Shown here: in pieces, positions 1 to 8,246 of the stretch
How the letters are laid out: each line of letters begins with the position of its first letter
Position numbering within the stretch: position 1 is the first letter of the stretch
Assembly: GCA_963169325.1 (NCBI GenBank)
Contig: CAUJEY010000286.1
Location: 1 to 32,470 of the forward strand
Length of the DNA: 32,470 nt
Reading direction: 5' to 3'
From: Bacteroidota bacterium
Lineage (GTDB): Bacteria > Bacteroidota > Bacteroidia > Chitinophagales > Saprospiraceae
Translations under genes and position numbers: made by a program
The notes under the pieces: model-generated
Databases searched by the model: none
Told to the model about the DNA's origin: nothing
Seen by the model: the letters and a program-made list of their open reading frames with translations, nothing else

Positions 1-30
1 AACTAAAAGGGCCTTCTATTTATGATGTTT

Positions 31-188
<158 letters not shown>

Positions 189-200
<12 letters not shown>

Positions 201-1634
201 ATTTAACGCTTTCCGCATCGCTCCCATCTTCACCAAACATTCGTCGTATTCCTGTTCCGGCTCCGAATCGTACACAATAGCCCCTCCTACCTGGCAGGAG
301 AGGTAACGGGTGGAGGCATTGTATAAAATACTGCGAATCACCACGTTAAAATCAAAATTACCCTCGGGAGAAAAATAGCCGACCGCGCCTGAAAAAAGGC
401 CGCGCCGGGTTCGCTCATAGCGCTCGATCAGTTCCATGGCTATTACCTTAGGGGCGCCGGTCATGCTGCCCATAGGGAAAGCGTCGCGCAGCGCTTCGAC
501 CGGATGTACCTCCTGTCGTAAGGCGCCGCGGACCGTGGAGATCATTTGATGAACGGTCTGAAAAGAATAAATACCGAACAATTCTTCCACCTGCACGCTT
601 CCGGGCACACAATTTCGGGCCAGGTCATTGCGCACCAGGTCCACGATCATCACGTTTTCAGCCCGGTCTTTTTCACTCACGCGCAATTCTTCGCGCACGT
701 GGGCATCCTCCTCCGCATCCGGGTGGCGGCGGCGTGTTCCTTTGATGGGTTGGGAAATCAACGATGCGTCTTCCTTGCGTAAAAAACGCTCCGGGCTGGC
801 GCACAGCAAATACCGGTCGTGGTACCGCACGTATGCCGAAAAAGGCGCCCTGGCCAGGTCATTCAACCGTTTAAAGGTATTAATTGGATCAATGACCGTG
901 TTTTCTGCAAAAAACTCCTGGCACAGGTTCATTTCATACACATCGCCCTCAATGATGTGCTGCCGGATAGTTTCCACTGTTTTTAGATAATCGGCCTTGG
1001 GGATACGGGGAATGAGAGTGGTTTTGAGTTTTGAGTTTTGAGTTTTGAGTTTTGAGTTTGAAATATGGCGTTGGATGGCAGTAAAGATCTCCTCAGCGGA
1101 CTCATTTAAAGAAAAGATTTCCAATAATGGGGATGAAATATGCTCATTGCTACCTCCTGGGATCGGGACTGCCCGATCTTCAAAGTTCAAACTTCGAACT
1201 CCAAACTTCGAACTTTGATCTTCAAACTTCAAACTTCGAACTCCAAACTTCGAACTTCTTATTCCGACAACAATCTCCGGTTGGAAGAAAAACAGTTCCG
1301 GAAAATCGATGCCATTGGGGTTTTCAGAGCGAAGTTTTTCCACTTCATTTTTCAGGTCGTAACCGAAGAAGCCGAAGAGCCAATCGTGCTTTTTGTCATA
1401 AAAAGCCTGTAGCCCGGAAAATGCGTGTCCGGCGGGCGCCTGAAAAACATCGGCGGCGCCCACGGCGACAAGGCATTCCCAGGTATGGTGCCCGGATTGC
1501 GGATATTCGTTGCTGTCGAGATAAACGGTGACAGGAAAGGTATTCGCCCAGGCGAGCAGTTTTTGCTTTGCCGTTTCAAGGTTCTCCATAACAAAGCTGG
1601 CCTGGTAGCGCTTGGTCATCATGTCAAATCGCAT
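189..1634 (-). CDS. pabB: Aminodeoxychorismate synthase component I (PabB-like), with two in-frame heptamer-repeat insertions
   Basis: This is a chorismate-binding enzyme of the TrpE/PabB family. It would aminate chorismate to 4-amino-4-deoxychorismate for folate synthesis in the cytoplasm, with a PabA glutaminase not present in this window. The C-terminal half has GDVYEMNL, SPERFL, PIKGT near residue 295, DLVRNDL, MGSMTGAPK and GAVGYF. PIKGT carries the lysine typical of PabB, where TrpE has PIAGT; this favours PabB over anthranilate synthase. At 481 residues it is longer than usual. About 42 residues come from two low-complexity insertions (roughly residues 126-153 and 191-204) in the less conserved N-terminal half; without them about 439 remain, a normal length. 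The start overlaps the upstream yigZ stop by 11 bases, suggesting one transcript. A start at 1622 or 1619 (Met5/Met6) is also possible. The stop codon lies in the 31-200 repeat. Confidence 0.93.
1021..1062 (-). repeat. Intragenic heptamer array (GTTTTGA x5 plus one variant) in pabB
   Basis: Five perfect copies of GTTTTGA (1021-1055) are followed by a variant unit, GTTTGAA (1056-1062). The six units total 42 bp, which is 14 codons and 2 x 21, so the pabB frame is kept. Read on the coding strand it gives the heptad-periodic peptide SNSKLKTQNSKLKT. It falls between the variable N-terminal region and the conserved chorismate-binding core. Confidence 0.95.
1174..1257 (-). repeat. Intragenic degenerate heptamer array (CAAACTT/CGAACTT family) in pabB
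   Basis: Twelve 7-base units lie in register: CGATCTT, CAAAGTT, CAAACTT, CGAACTC, CAAACTT, CGAACTT, TGATCTT, CAAACTT, CAAACTT, CGAACTC, CAAACTT, CGAACTT. The total is 84 bp (4 x 21), or 28 codons, so the frame is kept. The encoded peptide repeats every seven residues (SKFGVRS, LKFEDQS, SKFGVRS, LNFEDR). The same units, CAAACTT and CGAACTT, occur in the intergenic array at 30786-30857. Confidence 0.95.
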
Positions 1635-2280
1635 TTACCTTTATTCCACTTGGCCATTCCAGCGTTTGCGCCTCTTCGGCACTTACTTTCCACAACAAGG
1701 CTTTCAGGTGCAATAACTTATCGGCTACCTCGCTTTTCCGGATGCCGATTTCCATTTCGGCGCCGGTATCGTTGAAATCCTGCCGGGAAATGTCCAGATC
1801 GAGTTTTTTTATGGTATTCATTAATTCGGGCATCAGGCCATAATCGACTGCAATTTGAAAGTTGTCCTGCACGATTTTTTCCACCACCCGGGCCTGCCGC
1901 AACGCCTCGGCGGCGCTCTCGCGATAAGCCTGGATGAGCCCCGAAGCGCCGAGCAGGGTGCCGCCAAAATACCGGACCACCACCACCACCACGTCCGTCA
2001 GGCCTGCAGCATCTATCTGTCCCAGAATGGGCCGGCCGGCCGTACCGGACGGCTCGCCATCGTCGTTAGCCCGGAAACGCAGGCCGTCGAGCCCCAGCCG
2101 CCAGGCAAAACAATGGTGCCGGGCCTTGAAATGTTCTTTGCGCAGGGCCTCCACAAACCCCATCGCCTCCTCCTCCGTACCGGCAGGGTAGGCGTGGGCC
2201 AGAAACTTGCTGCCCCGGTCTTTGAACTCCCCGGTAGCGGGCGCAGCAATCGTGTGGAAGGAATCAGATAGTTCGGCCAT
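1624..2280 (-). CDS. yigZ: YigZ/IMPACT family protein
   Basis: This 218-residue protein belongs to the UPF0029/IMPACT family (YigZ in E. coli; IMPACT/YIH1 in eukaryotes). Family members have a ribosomal-protein-S5-like N-terminal fold and a second alpha/beta domain; the bacterial biochemical role is unsettled. Visible family features are the N-terminal FKDRGSKFLAHAYP, the central HHCFAWRLG, DDGEPSGTAGRPILGQI, and VVVVVRYFGGTLLGASGLIQAY. The ATG at 2280 is preferred over an in-frame TTG at 2289, because a TACCTTTG promoter box sits at 2287-2294, which would place transcription start at or just before the ATG. The 3' end overlaps pabB by 11 bases, so the two genes are probably co-transcribed. 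Confidence 0.92.
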   Translation of the reverse strand: MAELSDSFHTIAAPATGEFKDRGSKFLAHAYPAGTEEEAMGFVEALRKEHFKARHHCFAWRLGLDGLRFRANDDGEPSGTAGRPILGQIDAAGLTDVVVVVVRYFGGTLLGASGLIQAYRESAAEALRQARVVEKIVQDNFQIAVDYGLMPELMNTIKKLDLDISRQDFNDTGAEMEIGIRKSEVADKLLHLKALLWKVSAEEAQTLEWPSGIKVNAI

Positions 2281-2286
2281 GGGGGG

Positions 2287-2294
2287 CAAAGGTA
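2287..2294 (-). promoter_or_regulatory. Candidate -7 box TACCTTTG for yigZ-pabB
   Basis: On the minus strand TACCTTTG fits the Bacteroidota -7 consensus TAnnTTTG exactly. Only six C residues separate it from the ATG at 2280, so the mRNA would be leaderless or nearly so. I see no clear -33 TTG at the usual spacing. Confidence 0.5.
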
Positions 2295-2486
2295 ATGGGG
2301 TTCGAGGGTTTCTGGTTTAGGGGTTTGAAAGCTCGAGGAATTCAAATGCAGTAAAAAACAGTTATAAATATCTAATTTTCAATAAATTAACTTCAATTTA
2401 AATTTCAATAAATATGTTGTGGGGAGGTTCAAAATTGACAGGATTTACAAATCTTCAATTTTTGAAATCAGCAAAACAATTTCCCC

Positions 2487-3755
2487 ATGCGCGAAGACTT
2501 CCTTCATTTTCTGTGGCGCTGGCGCCGGTTTGATGCCAGCAAACAATTTACCTCCGACGGTCAGCCGCTCGAAATCCTGCATCCCGGCGAACCGAACCTG
2601 CATGCCGGGCCGGATTTTTTCAATGCCCGCATTCGCCTGAACGAAACGTTGTGGGCTGGCAACGTGGAAATCCACCTGAATGCCTCCGATTGGCTGGCAC
2701 ACCGGCACGACACCGACCCTGCCTACGACAACGTGATCCTGCACGTGGTGTTCGACGAAGACCAGCGCCTGTGCCGGTCGAATGGCGAGCCGCTGCCCTG
2801 TTTTGTGCTGCGCGACCGTATTCCGCCGCAATTGTTGGAAAAATATTTCCGGCTGGAGCACGAGCGGGCCTGGGTGCCCTGCGAAAAATCGTTGAATGCC
2901 GTGCCAAATATTGTACGGCTCAACTGGCTCGACCGGCTGTTGGTAGAGCGTCTCGAACAAAAAACCGAATCCATCGCGCAGGTGGTGGCGGCGGCCGGCC
3001 AGCATTGGGAGGAGGCTTTTTACCGGGTGCTGGCGCGCAATTTTGGGCTAAAAGTAAACGTCGAACCCTTCGAAGCCCTCGCCCGGGCGCTCCCGCTGCG
3101 GCTTTTAGCCAAACACCAGGACCATCTGTTCCAATTAGAGGCTTTGTTGTTCGGACAGGCGGGTTTGCTGAGCGAAAAATTTGAAGACGATTACCCCAAG
3201 GCCCTGGCCAAAGAGTATCAGTTTTTACAGCACAAATACGACCTTCAGCCCCTCCCGGCGGGGCAATGGAAGTTTTTTCGGCTGCGCCCTGCCGGTTTTC
3301 CCACCATACGGTTGGCCCAGTTTGCGGCGCTGGCACACCGCTCGGCGCATTTGTTCAGTCAATTGCTGGAAACTACAAATACGGCCGAAACGGAACAACT
3401 TTTTACCGCTGAAATCAGCGCGTACTGGCGTACCCATTTTCGATTTGATAAAACAGCTGCCGGGAGAGCCAAACCGCTGGGCCGCGAATTCGTACATTTG
3501 CTGCTCATCAATACCGTGGCGCCGTTTCTGTTCCACTACGGCCGCACCAAAGGGCTACCTGATCTGCAGGATCGCGCATTGCGCCTGCTGGAAGAGTTGC
3601 CCCCGGAAACGAACACCGTGGTGGACGGCTGGGTAAAACGCGGCCAGCGTGCCGCCAATGCCAGCCAAACGCAGGCGCTGCTGCACCTGAAAACGCGTTA
3701 TTGCGATGTCAAACGCTGTTTGGAATGCGCCATCGGTAATGCCATTTTACGCTGA
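2487..3755 (+). CDS. DUF2851 family protein
   Basis: This is a 422-residue protein of the Bacteroidota-enriched family DUF2851, whose function is unknown. Recognition rests on the N-terminal block MREDFLHFLWRWRRFD, then LHPGEPNLHAGPDFFNARI, AGNVEIHLNASDWLAH and YDNVILHVVFDED, all characteristic of the family. Length is normal. It has no signal peptide or membrane segment and is probably cytoplasmic. Only 2 bases separate its stop codon from the next gene (3758), so the two are probably one transcription unit. The first stretch of the protein, with conserved Asp, His and Asn residues, could hold a metal or nucleic-acid site, but I cannot assign an activity from sequence. The 206 bp upstream hold degenerate G/T-rich sequence next to yigZ and an A/T-rich leader, with no convincing promoter. 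Confidence 0.9.
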   Translation: MREDFLHFLWRWRRFDASKQFTSDGQPLEILHPGEPNLHAGPDFFNARIRLNETLWAGNVEIHLNASDWLAHRHDTDPAYDNVILHVVFDEDQRLCRSNGEPLPCFVLRDRIPPQLLEKYFRLEHERAWVPCEKSLNAVPNIVRLNWLDRLLVERLEQKTESIAQVVAAAGQHWEEAFYRVLARNFGLKVNVEPFEALARALPLRLLAKHQDHLFQLEALLFGQAGLLSEKFEDDYPKALAKEYQFLQHKYDLQPLPAGQWKFFRLRPAGFPTIRLAQFAALAHRSAHLFSQLLETTNTAETEQLFTAEISAYWRTHFRFDKTAAGRAKPLGREFVHLLLINTVAPFLFHYGRTKGLPDLQDRALRLLEELPPETNTVVDGWVKRGQRAANASQTQALLHLKTRYCDVKRCLECAIGNAILR

Positions 3756-3757
3756 CT

Positions 3758-4423
3758 ATGTCTCGTCCGTTCGCTCTTTTTTTCTCTATTGTCGGCCATC
3801 CCATGCTGGTGCCGACCTACGCTTTGCTGCTCTTACTGTTCATTAATCCCTACGCATTCGGCGTCAGCAGTCCGGCCGATGCCCGGGCGGTACTGTTGCT
3901 GGTGTACGTATTCACTACTTCGGCCCTCATACCGGGTATTGGTATTGCCGTGATGAAACCACTGGGGTTTGTGAAGAGCCTGGAGTCGCCCGACCGCCAG
4001 GAACGCACGGGGCCGTACATCGTGACCGGCGTTTTTTACCTTTGGTTGTTTAAAAACTTGTCCACCAGCGGACAGGCGCCGCCGCTGTATGTCATTTGCC
4101 TGCTTGGCGCTACCATCAGTCTTTTCTCCGCTTTTTTTATCAATATTTTCACCAAAATCAGTGCGCACGCCACCGGTATGGGTGGCCTGGTGGGTATGCT
4201 GCTGCTGACCAGCCACGTATGGCCGGGCATGACCCTGGGCATTCCGGCCATTGGCGGCACCTTACAGTTGAGCCTAACCGTTGCGGTGGGCGCGATGATC
4301 GTAATCGCCGGGCTCGTCGGTTCGGCGCGTTTGGTATTGAAAGCACATGTTCCGCAGGATCTTTGGCAAGGCTATGCGGTGGGTTTTGCGTCGGTGTGGA
4401 TCGCAAATATGGTTTTAAGTTAA
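3758..4423 (+). CDS. Polytopic membrane protein, possibly PAP2-like
   Basis: This 221-residue protein has about six hydrophobic segments. It starts with RPFALFFSIVGHPMLVPTY, which looks like the start of a Bacteroidota family often found beside DUF2851. Near the C-terminus, ARLVLKAHVPQDLWQGYAVG resembles the last motif of PAP2-type phosphatases, where an Arg and a His bracket the active site. The earlier PAP2 motifs (KxxxxxxRP and PSGH) are not seen in full; there is only an SPDRQERTGP stretch in a cytoplasmic-type loop. I therefore call it PAP2-like in fold at most, and do not claim phosphatase activity. It starts 2 bases after the DUF2851 stop, and its own last 4 bases overlap the convergent YndJ-like gene. 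Confidence 0.75.
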   Translation: MSRPFALFFSIVGHPMLVPTYALLLLLFINPYAFGVSSPADARAVLLLVYVFTTSALIPGIGIAVMKPLGFVKSLESPDRQERTGPYIVTGVFYLWLFKNLSTSGQAPPLYVICLLGATISLFSAFFINIFTKISAHATGMGGLVGMLLLTSHVWPGMTLGIPAIGGTLQLSLTVAVGAMIVIAGLVGSARLVLKAHVPQDLWQGYAVGFASVWIANMVLS

Positions 4424-5346
4424 GTCTTCCTTTTAAAAAAGTACCAGCCAAGTAATCCACCGCCGGCGACGCCCAAAGCATTGGCCGTGCCGTGCAGGGC
4501 GCGCATGGAGGGGATAGTCAACCAATCCGTGGGCCAATACGGGCGCAGAGCATAGCCGAGTCCCAGGCTCATGCTGAACAGTAGACAAACCGCCATTAAT
4601 CCCCAGCTGAGCCGAACCGGCCAGGGCAGATTCTCCCGCCAGATCGCCCTGAAGTAACCCAACGCGCCTAACCATCCGGACAGGGCTACCGTGCCGGCCG
4701 CCACCGCTTCCAGCCGAAAATCTGCCGTGATTTGCGACAACGTAATGCCCGCTGCGGTCAGGGGTACCGCAGCCACGGCCAGCCAGGCGGCCAGATTGGA
4801 AAACCAGGCTGGCCACCGTTGTGCCGGCCATCCCAACAGCAACGGAAAGATCAGTCCGGCATAATGAAAATGCACGCCGGTTAGCAAAATGATCGCCGGG
4901 TCAAAACCGAAGGGCTGAAGCCCCAGACGATCTGCCACGGTAGCCAAACCACCAATCAATAAAAAAATTTGCGCCCCAGCAACAGACCATTTCCCGGCAC
5001 TCCGGCCAGACTGAAAAAGCGCCTCGATTCCCGCCAGGAAAATAATGGCCGTGACGGCCAGCCAGGGTAAAGCCCAAAGTGCTGCCATCCACCCGGCCGG
5101 CTGCTGCATGGCAATCACCAACGCGACTGCCGCTGGGAAAATAAGGCGTTGCAACCATCCTGTAGGCCAATTCAACAATGCAAGACTCAAGGGAACCCAC
5201 ACCAAGGCGGCTAATTGCAACACCAGTGCGGCCCATTCGTGTTGCCTAAAATCCGGTTGACGAAGACAAAGCAAAATTAGCCAGACTGCAGCTCCCCAGC
5301 CCGCAGAAGTATTGAATGATTGCCAAGGCAAAGTGGTCGTTTTCAT
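4420..5346 (-). CDS. YndJ-like integral membrane protein
   Basis: A 308-residue protein with about eight to nine predicted membrane helices and few charged residues between them. The stretch FDPAIILLTGVHFHYAGLIFPLLLGW, read in parts, matches the signature of the Bacillus YndJ family (a His-x-His-Tyr-Ala-Gly motif within a helix). The biochemical role of YndJ is unknown. The gene lies downstream of a DUF1990 gene on the same strand; DUF1990 and YndJ are, from memory, families that co-occur or are fused in other genomes, which supports both calls. Without the 175-bp element inserted between them, only about 28 bases would separate the DUF1990 stop from this ATG. The alternative is an unrelated membrane protein with a similar motif. 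Confidence 0.75.
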   Translation of the reverse strand: MKTTTLPWQSFNTSAGWGAAVWLILLCLRQPDFRQHEWAALVLQLAALVWVPLSLALLNWPTGWLQRLIFPAAVALVIAMQQPAGWMAALWALPWLAVTAIIFLAGIEALFQSGRSAGKWSVAGAQIFLLIGGLATVADRLGLQPFGFDPAIILLTGVHFHYAGLIFPLLLGWPAQRWPAWFSNLAAWLAVAAVPLTAAGITLSQITADFRLEAVAAGTVALSGWLGALGYFRAIWRENLPWPVRLSWGLMAVCLLFSMSLGLGYALRPYWPTDWLTIPSMRALHGTANALGVAGGGLLGWYFFKRKT

Positions 5347-5378
5347 TGTCCGGTCGTTTTTTGCTGATAACCTGTTAG

Positions 5379-5553
5379 TTCTACTTTGTCAAATTAAAAA
5401 AAGTTAGAATCTTAAATTCAACCACGGTGTCATGCTGTAAGCATCTGGCCAAGAGTGGAACGGAAATACCTATTTTATCGCAATCAGGTGCTTACAGCAT
5501 GACACCGTGATTAGGTTAGAGACCATCATTTTATTTAATTTGACAAAGTAGAA
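5379..5553. mobile_element. MITE-like element with 20-bp terminal inverted repeats and TTAG target duplication
   Basis: Perfect 20-bp terminal inverted repeats (TTCTACTTTGTCAAATTAAA at 5379-5398 and its reverse complement at 5534-5553) bound a 175-bp segment. The 4 bases outside each end are identical (TTAG at 5375-5378 and 5554-5557), as expected for a target-site duplication. Inside lies a second perfect inverted repeat of 21 bp (5424-5444 and 5489-5509). It has no coding capacity. On the minus strand the duplication reads CTAA and contains the TAA stop of the DUF1990 gene, so insertion happened at that stop codon without damaging the protein. The parent transposase is not in the window. 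Confidence 0.85.
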
Positions 5554-6123
5554 TTAGGCTTGTTGAATAAATGCTTGCATTTGTTTGGCCGAATCGCGGC
5601 GAAATGAAGCCTGTAAATACCGCGCCAGTGGGTACCCCAGCCAGGCCAGCCAATGCCGGGGCAACGAAAAGGCCCGGATTTCATAATATACCGCACCGTC
5701 TGGCTGTATTTCCACCAGAAACAATTCTTCCCCCTTTTCGATATGCCCGGGCAAAGTGCCATAGGCAAATCCGAAACAGTTGGGTTCTTCCACGGTGTAA
5801 ATAATACGGGAAGCGTTGCGCCACCAAAGGCCCAGCGACCGGATGTAAACGGCGACTGTTGTGCCTTCCCGAATCGGAGCGTTTTGCGGTAGAACACGCG
5901 TCCATGTACCCGGAAACATCCGCCAGCGCCGGATAGCCTCCTGCGCTTGTCTGAAATCCGCATCACCCTGTCCGATTTGAACCTTTAGATAGTCGTTGTT
6001 GTACCGCCGGGCCGGTTTGGCCAGTTTCGTGTGGCCGGTTTGTTGGTAGGTAAAAGGCAAGCGGGACTGGATTTCCAAATACCGAACCAGTTGAACGGGT
6101 TGAGGCAAAGACAAGGTGATCAT
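5554..6123 (-). CDS. DUF1990 family protein
   Basis: A 189-residue soluble protein of family DUF1990 (unknown function; distantly START/SRPBCC-like according to general knowledge of the family). Diagnostic stretches are the N-terminal LPFTYQQTGHTK, VQIGQGDADFRQAQEAIRRW, REGTTVAVYIRSLGLWW, FGFAYGTLPGHIEKGEELF and DGAVYYEIRAFSLPRHW. The ATG at 6123 is preferred. An in-frame TTG at 6138 would add five residues not needed by the family. Upstream on the minus strand, a TTG-22-bp-TAGTTTTC arrangement could be a weak promoter. The stop codon is part of the 4-bp duplication created by the adjacent MITE-like element, and the YndJ-like gene follows on the same strand. Confidence 0.9.
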   Translation of the reverse strand: MITLSLPQPVQLVRYLEIQSRLPFTYQQTGHTKLAKPARRYNNDYLKVQIGQGDADFRQAQEAIRRWRMFPGTWTRVLPQNAPIREGTTVAVYIRSLGLWWRNASRIIYTVEEPNCFGFAYGTLPGHIEKGEELFLVEIQPDGAVYYEIRAFSLPRHWLAWLGYPLARYLQASFRRDSAKQMQAFIQQA

Positions 6124-6273
6124 TTTCGTTATTTTCAATTTTTTTTGAAAACTATGAAATAAACGAATGCCGGGTGCAAATGTTCACCGGTGACACTTTC
6201 TACGTAGAAATTATTCACAGAATCAACGGGATTCGCTGCATCTACATACTAACGTCAGGTATCAATATTCTTT

Positions 6274-6281
6274 TAATTTTG
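6274..6281 (+). promoter_or_regulatory. Candidate -7 box TAATTTTG for the glycosyltransferase gene
   Basis: TAATTTTG matches TAnnTTTG exactly and lies 48 bases upstream of the ATG at 6330. A transcript starting a few bases further on would exclude the longer in-frame start at 6174 and supports 6330. No clear -33 TTG was found. Confidence 0.4.
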
Positions 6282-6329
6282 CGAGGCCGCTACCAGCGGA
6301 AAAAACAAACGATACCACTTTTCAGATCA

Positions 6330-8231
6330 ATGAAAAACAAACCCAAGCCTTCATCCAAGCCTAAGGCCGGTGCCGCTGGTGCACCTCAAACACCACCAGT
6401 GGCGGCCCAGCCGGGCACACCACTTTTTGACCGGCTCGAAAAATGGCTGGACAATCGTCGATATTGGATCATCGGCACCTTGCTGTTCCTTTGGCTGGCC
6501 ATCCGCATAGCAATATTCAGCAACATCGCAAACGGGCCACTTTACCAGATGTATAAATGGCCGGAATCCGATAACGCTTTTTTTGACGATTGGGCCCGCA
6601 CGCTGTCGGGCGGAGACTGGCTTAACCGGCAGCCCTTGCATCCATATCACGGCTGGCACGATGAATTTGCCCAGGTTTATTTTAAACAACACCCGGATCA
6701 GTTGAACCGGATATTGCAAGCCCATCCGAACCGGGACTCCACGTTCGTGCCCGGAAAAGCACTTTGGAACGAATGGTACGGCGGCAATACCTATCACCAG
6801 GAGCCGCTCTATGCCTATATGCTGGCGGCCCTGTATGCGCTCACCGGTAATGGCGTGTATTGGATGATGGTACTTCAAATCCTGGCGGGCCTCCTGAGCG
6901 GCCTGCTTTTGTGGCAGTTAGCCAGGCGTTATTTCGGCGATACCGTTGCGTTGTTCACAGGTCTTTTATACCTTTTTTGTGGGGTTATTCTTTTTCAGGA
7001 AACCCTGATTCTGCGCACGTCCTGGAGTGTTTTTTTTACTCTTTTAACGATCTGGATCTTTGATCGTGCCTCCGAAAAACGAACGATCCCTGCTTTTTTA
7101 ATATTCGGATTATCTGTTGGTACGGCCTACCTCCTGCAATCCACTTTTTCGCTGTTCCTCCTTGGGGCTTTGGCAATTTATTACTACCAGGAGCGCAAAA
7201 CACCCCGATTATTTATCCGAAATGCCGCGGTTGCCGTCGCCGGTTTTGTGCTGATTTTTTCGCCGGTTATCCTGCGTAACGCCACTGTAGGCGCGCCACT
7301 GTTCAGCACTTCGAGCGTGGGGCCGGTGACCTTCGCCGTTGCCAACGTGAGCGGTACGGATGCCATATCGAGGTGGGCCCCCAACGCCGCCAAATGCGCG
7401 GAAATTTTAGGCAAAACGCATGATTCCTTTGGCGCAACTGTTTTGGAGACCATCCAAACGCACCCCTCGGCGGGCTCTTATCTGGGTTTGATTTGGACCA
7501 AATTTCAACGGGTTATTATCGGCCTGGAGTGGCCGAATAACGAAAACTATTATTTCTACAAACAACTGGTTCAGCCGCTGCAGGTAGCGTTTCTTGATTT
7601 TTACTGGATTGTCTGGATTGCCTGCGCCGGGCTTTTATTTGCCTGGTATTACCGGAAAAAATATTTTTCCATGTACCTCGCCATATTGCTTCAACTGGCG
7701 ATCATGTTGGGATTTTATGTACTGGGGCGTTTCCGAACACCACTTGTCGCCTTGCTGCTACCCTTTGCGGCTTATGCCCTCGTCGAATGCCTGCGTTTTA
7801 CTCAAAATAAATCAAAAGAATCGATGGCAAAGATCGCCGTGGCGGTCGTGTGTTTTTTCGGGCTGACCTATTCCGTGTACCGGCCCGGTATTTCTATGCT
7901 GGATCCGACGGACTACAATACCTTGTATGAAACCGTTTATTACGACAGTATTACAAAAAGCGCCGGGGCCGGACAGCTGAACCAGGCGCTCGCCACGCAT
8001 CATGAATTCCTGCGGTTTGAGCCGGATTTTGTTAAAAATGCGAAGCCCAACCAACGCTTGCAATACCCTTCCCATATTGAAATCATGGACCAATTTGCCA
8101 ACCACTACCAGATTGAAAGTTTCCTGTACGAAGACTCCGGCAACCAAGCCATGGCCGCGCAAGCGATGGCCAAACGGGATATGATGAAACAAATCGTGGA
8201 TCAGTCGAGGAAAAGCCTGATGAGGCGATAA
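6330..8231 (+). CDS. GT-C fold glycosyltransferase (family 39-like) membrane protein
   Basis: A 633-residue protein with a short basic, Pro/Ala-rich cytoplasmic N-terminus (MKNKPKPSSKPKAG), then a first membrane helix (WIIGTLLFLWLAIRIAIF), a long periplasmic loop and about ten further helices. Just after helix 1 the loop has ESDNAFFDDWARTL, corresponding to the acidic motif at which GT-C enzymes bind lipid-linked sugar and metal. A C-terminal soluble stretch of about 100 residues follows the last helix. Such enzymes move a sugar from a polyprenyl-phosphate carrier onto a lipid, glycan or protein at the periplasmic face; donor and acceptor cannot be read here. ATG 6330 is preferred because the 52 residues encoded upstream (from 6174) look non-coding and would contain the promoter box. 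It converges on the ThiF-like gene with a 15-bp gap. Confidence 0.85.
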   Translation: MKNKPKPSSKPKAGAAGAPQTPPVAAQPGTPLFDRLEKWLDNRRYWIIGTLLFLWLAIRIAIFSNIANGPLYQMYKWPESDNAFFDDWARTLSGGDWLNRQPLHPYHGWHDEFAQVYFKQHPDQLNRILQAHPNRDSTFVPGKALWNEWYGGNTYHQEPLYAYMLAALYALTGNGVYWMMVLQILAGLLSGLLLWQLARRYFGDTVALFTGLLYLFCGVILFQETLILRTSWSVFFTLLTIWIFDRASEKRTIPAFLIFGLSVGTAYLLQSTFSLFLLGALAIYYYQERKTPRLFIRNAAVAVAGFVLIFSPVILRNATVGAPLFSTSSVGPVTFAVANVSGTDAISRWAPNAAKCAEILGKTHDSFGATVLETIQTHPSAGSYLGLIWTKFQRVIIGLEWPNNENYYFYKQLVQPLQVAFLDFYWIVWIACAGLLFAWYYRKKYFSMYLAILLQLAIMLGFYVLGRFRTPLVALLLPFAAYALVECLRFTQNKSKESMAKIAVAVVCFFGLTYSVYRPGISMLDPTDYNTLYETVYYDSITKSAGAGQLNQALATHHEFLRFEPDFVKNAKPNQRLQYPSHIEIMDQFANHYQIESFLYEDSGNQAMAAQAMAKRDMMKQIVDQSRKSLMRR

Positions 8232-8246
8232 ATATCCGCAGCAAAC

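Noticed and set aside
2299-2340. G/T-rich stretch upstream of yigZ that hints at 7-base units (GGTT at 2307, 2314 and 2322)
   Set aside because: The spacing is 7 then 8 and the units differ too much; not enough to call a repeat.
6174-6329. N-terminal extension of the glycosyltransferase gene by 52 residues
   Set aside because: The extension has no family match and would contain the likely promoter box at 6274-6281; ATG 6330 gives a normal positively charged N-terminus.
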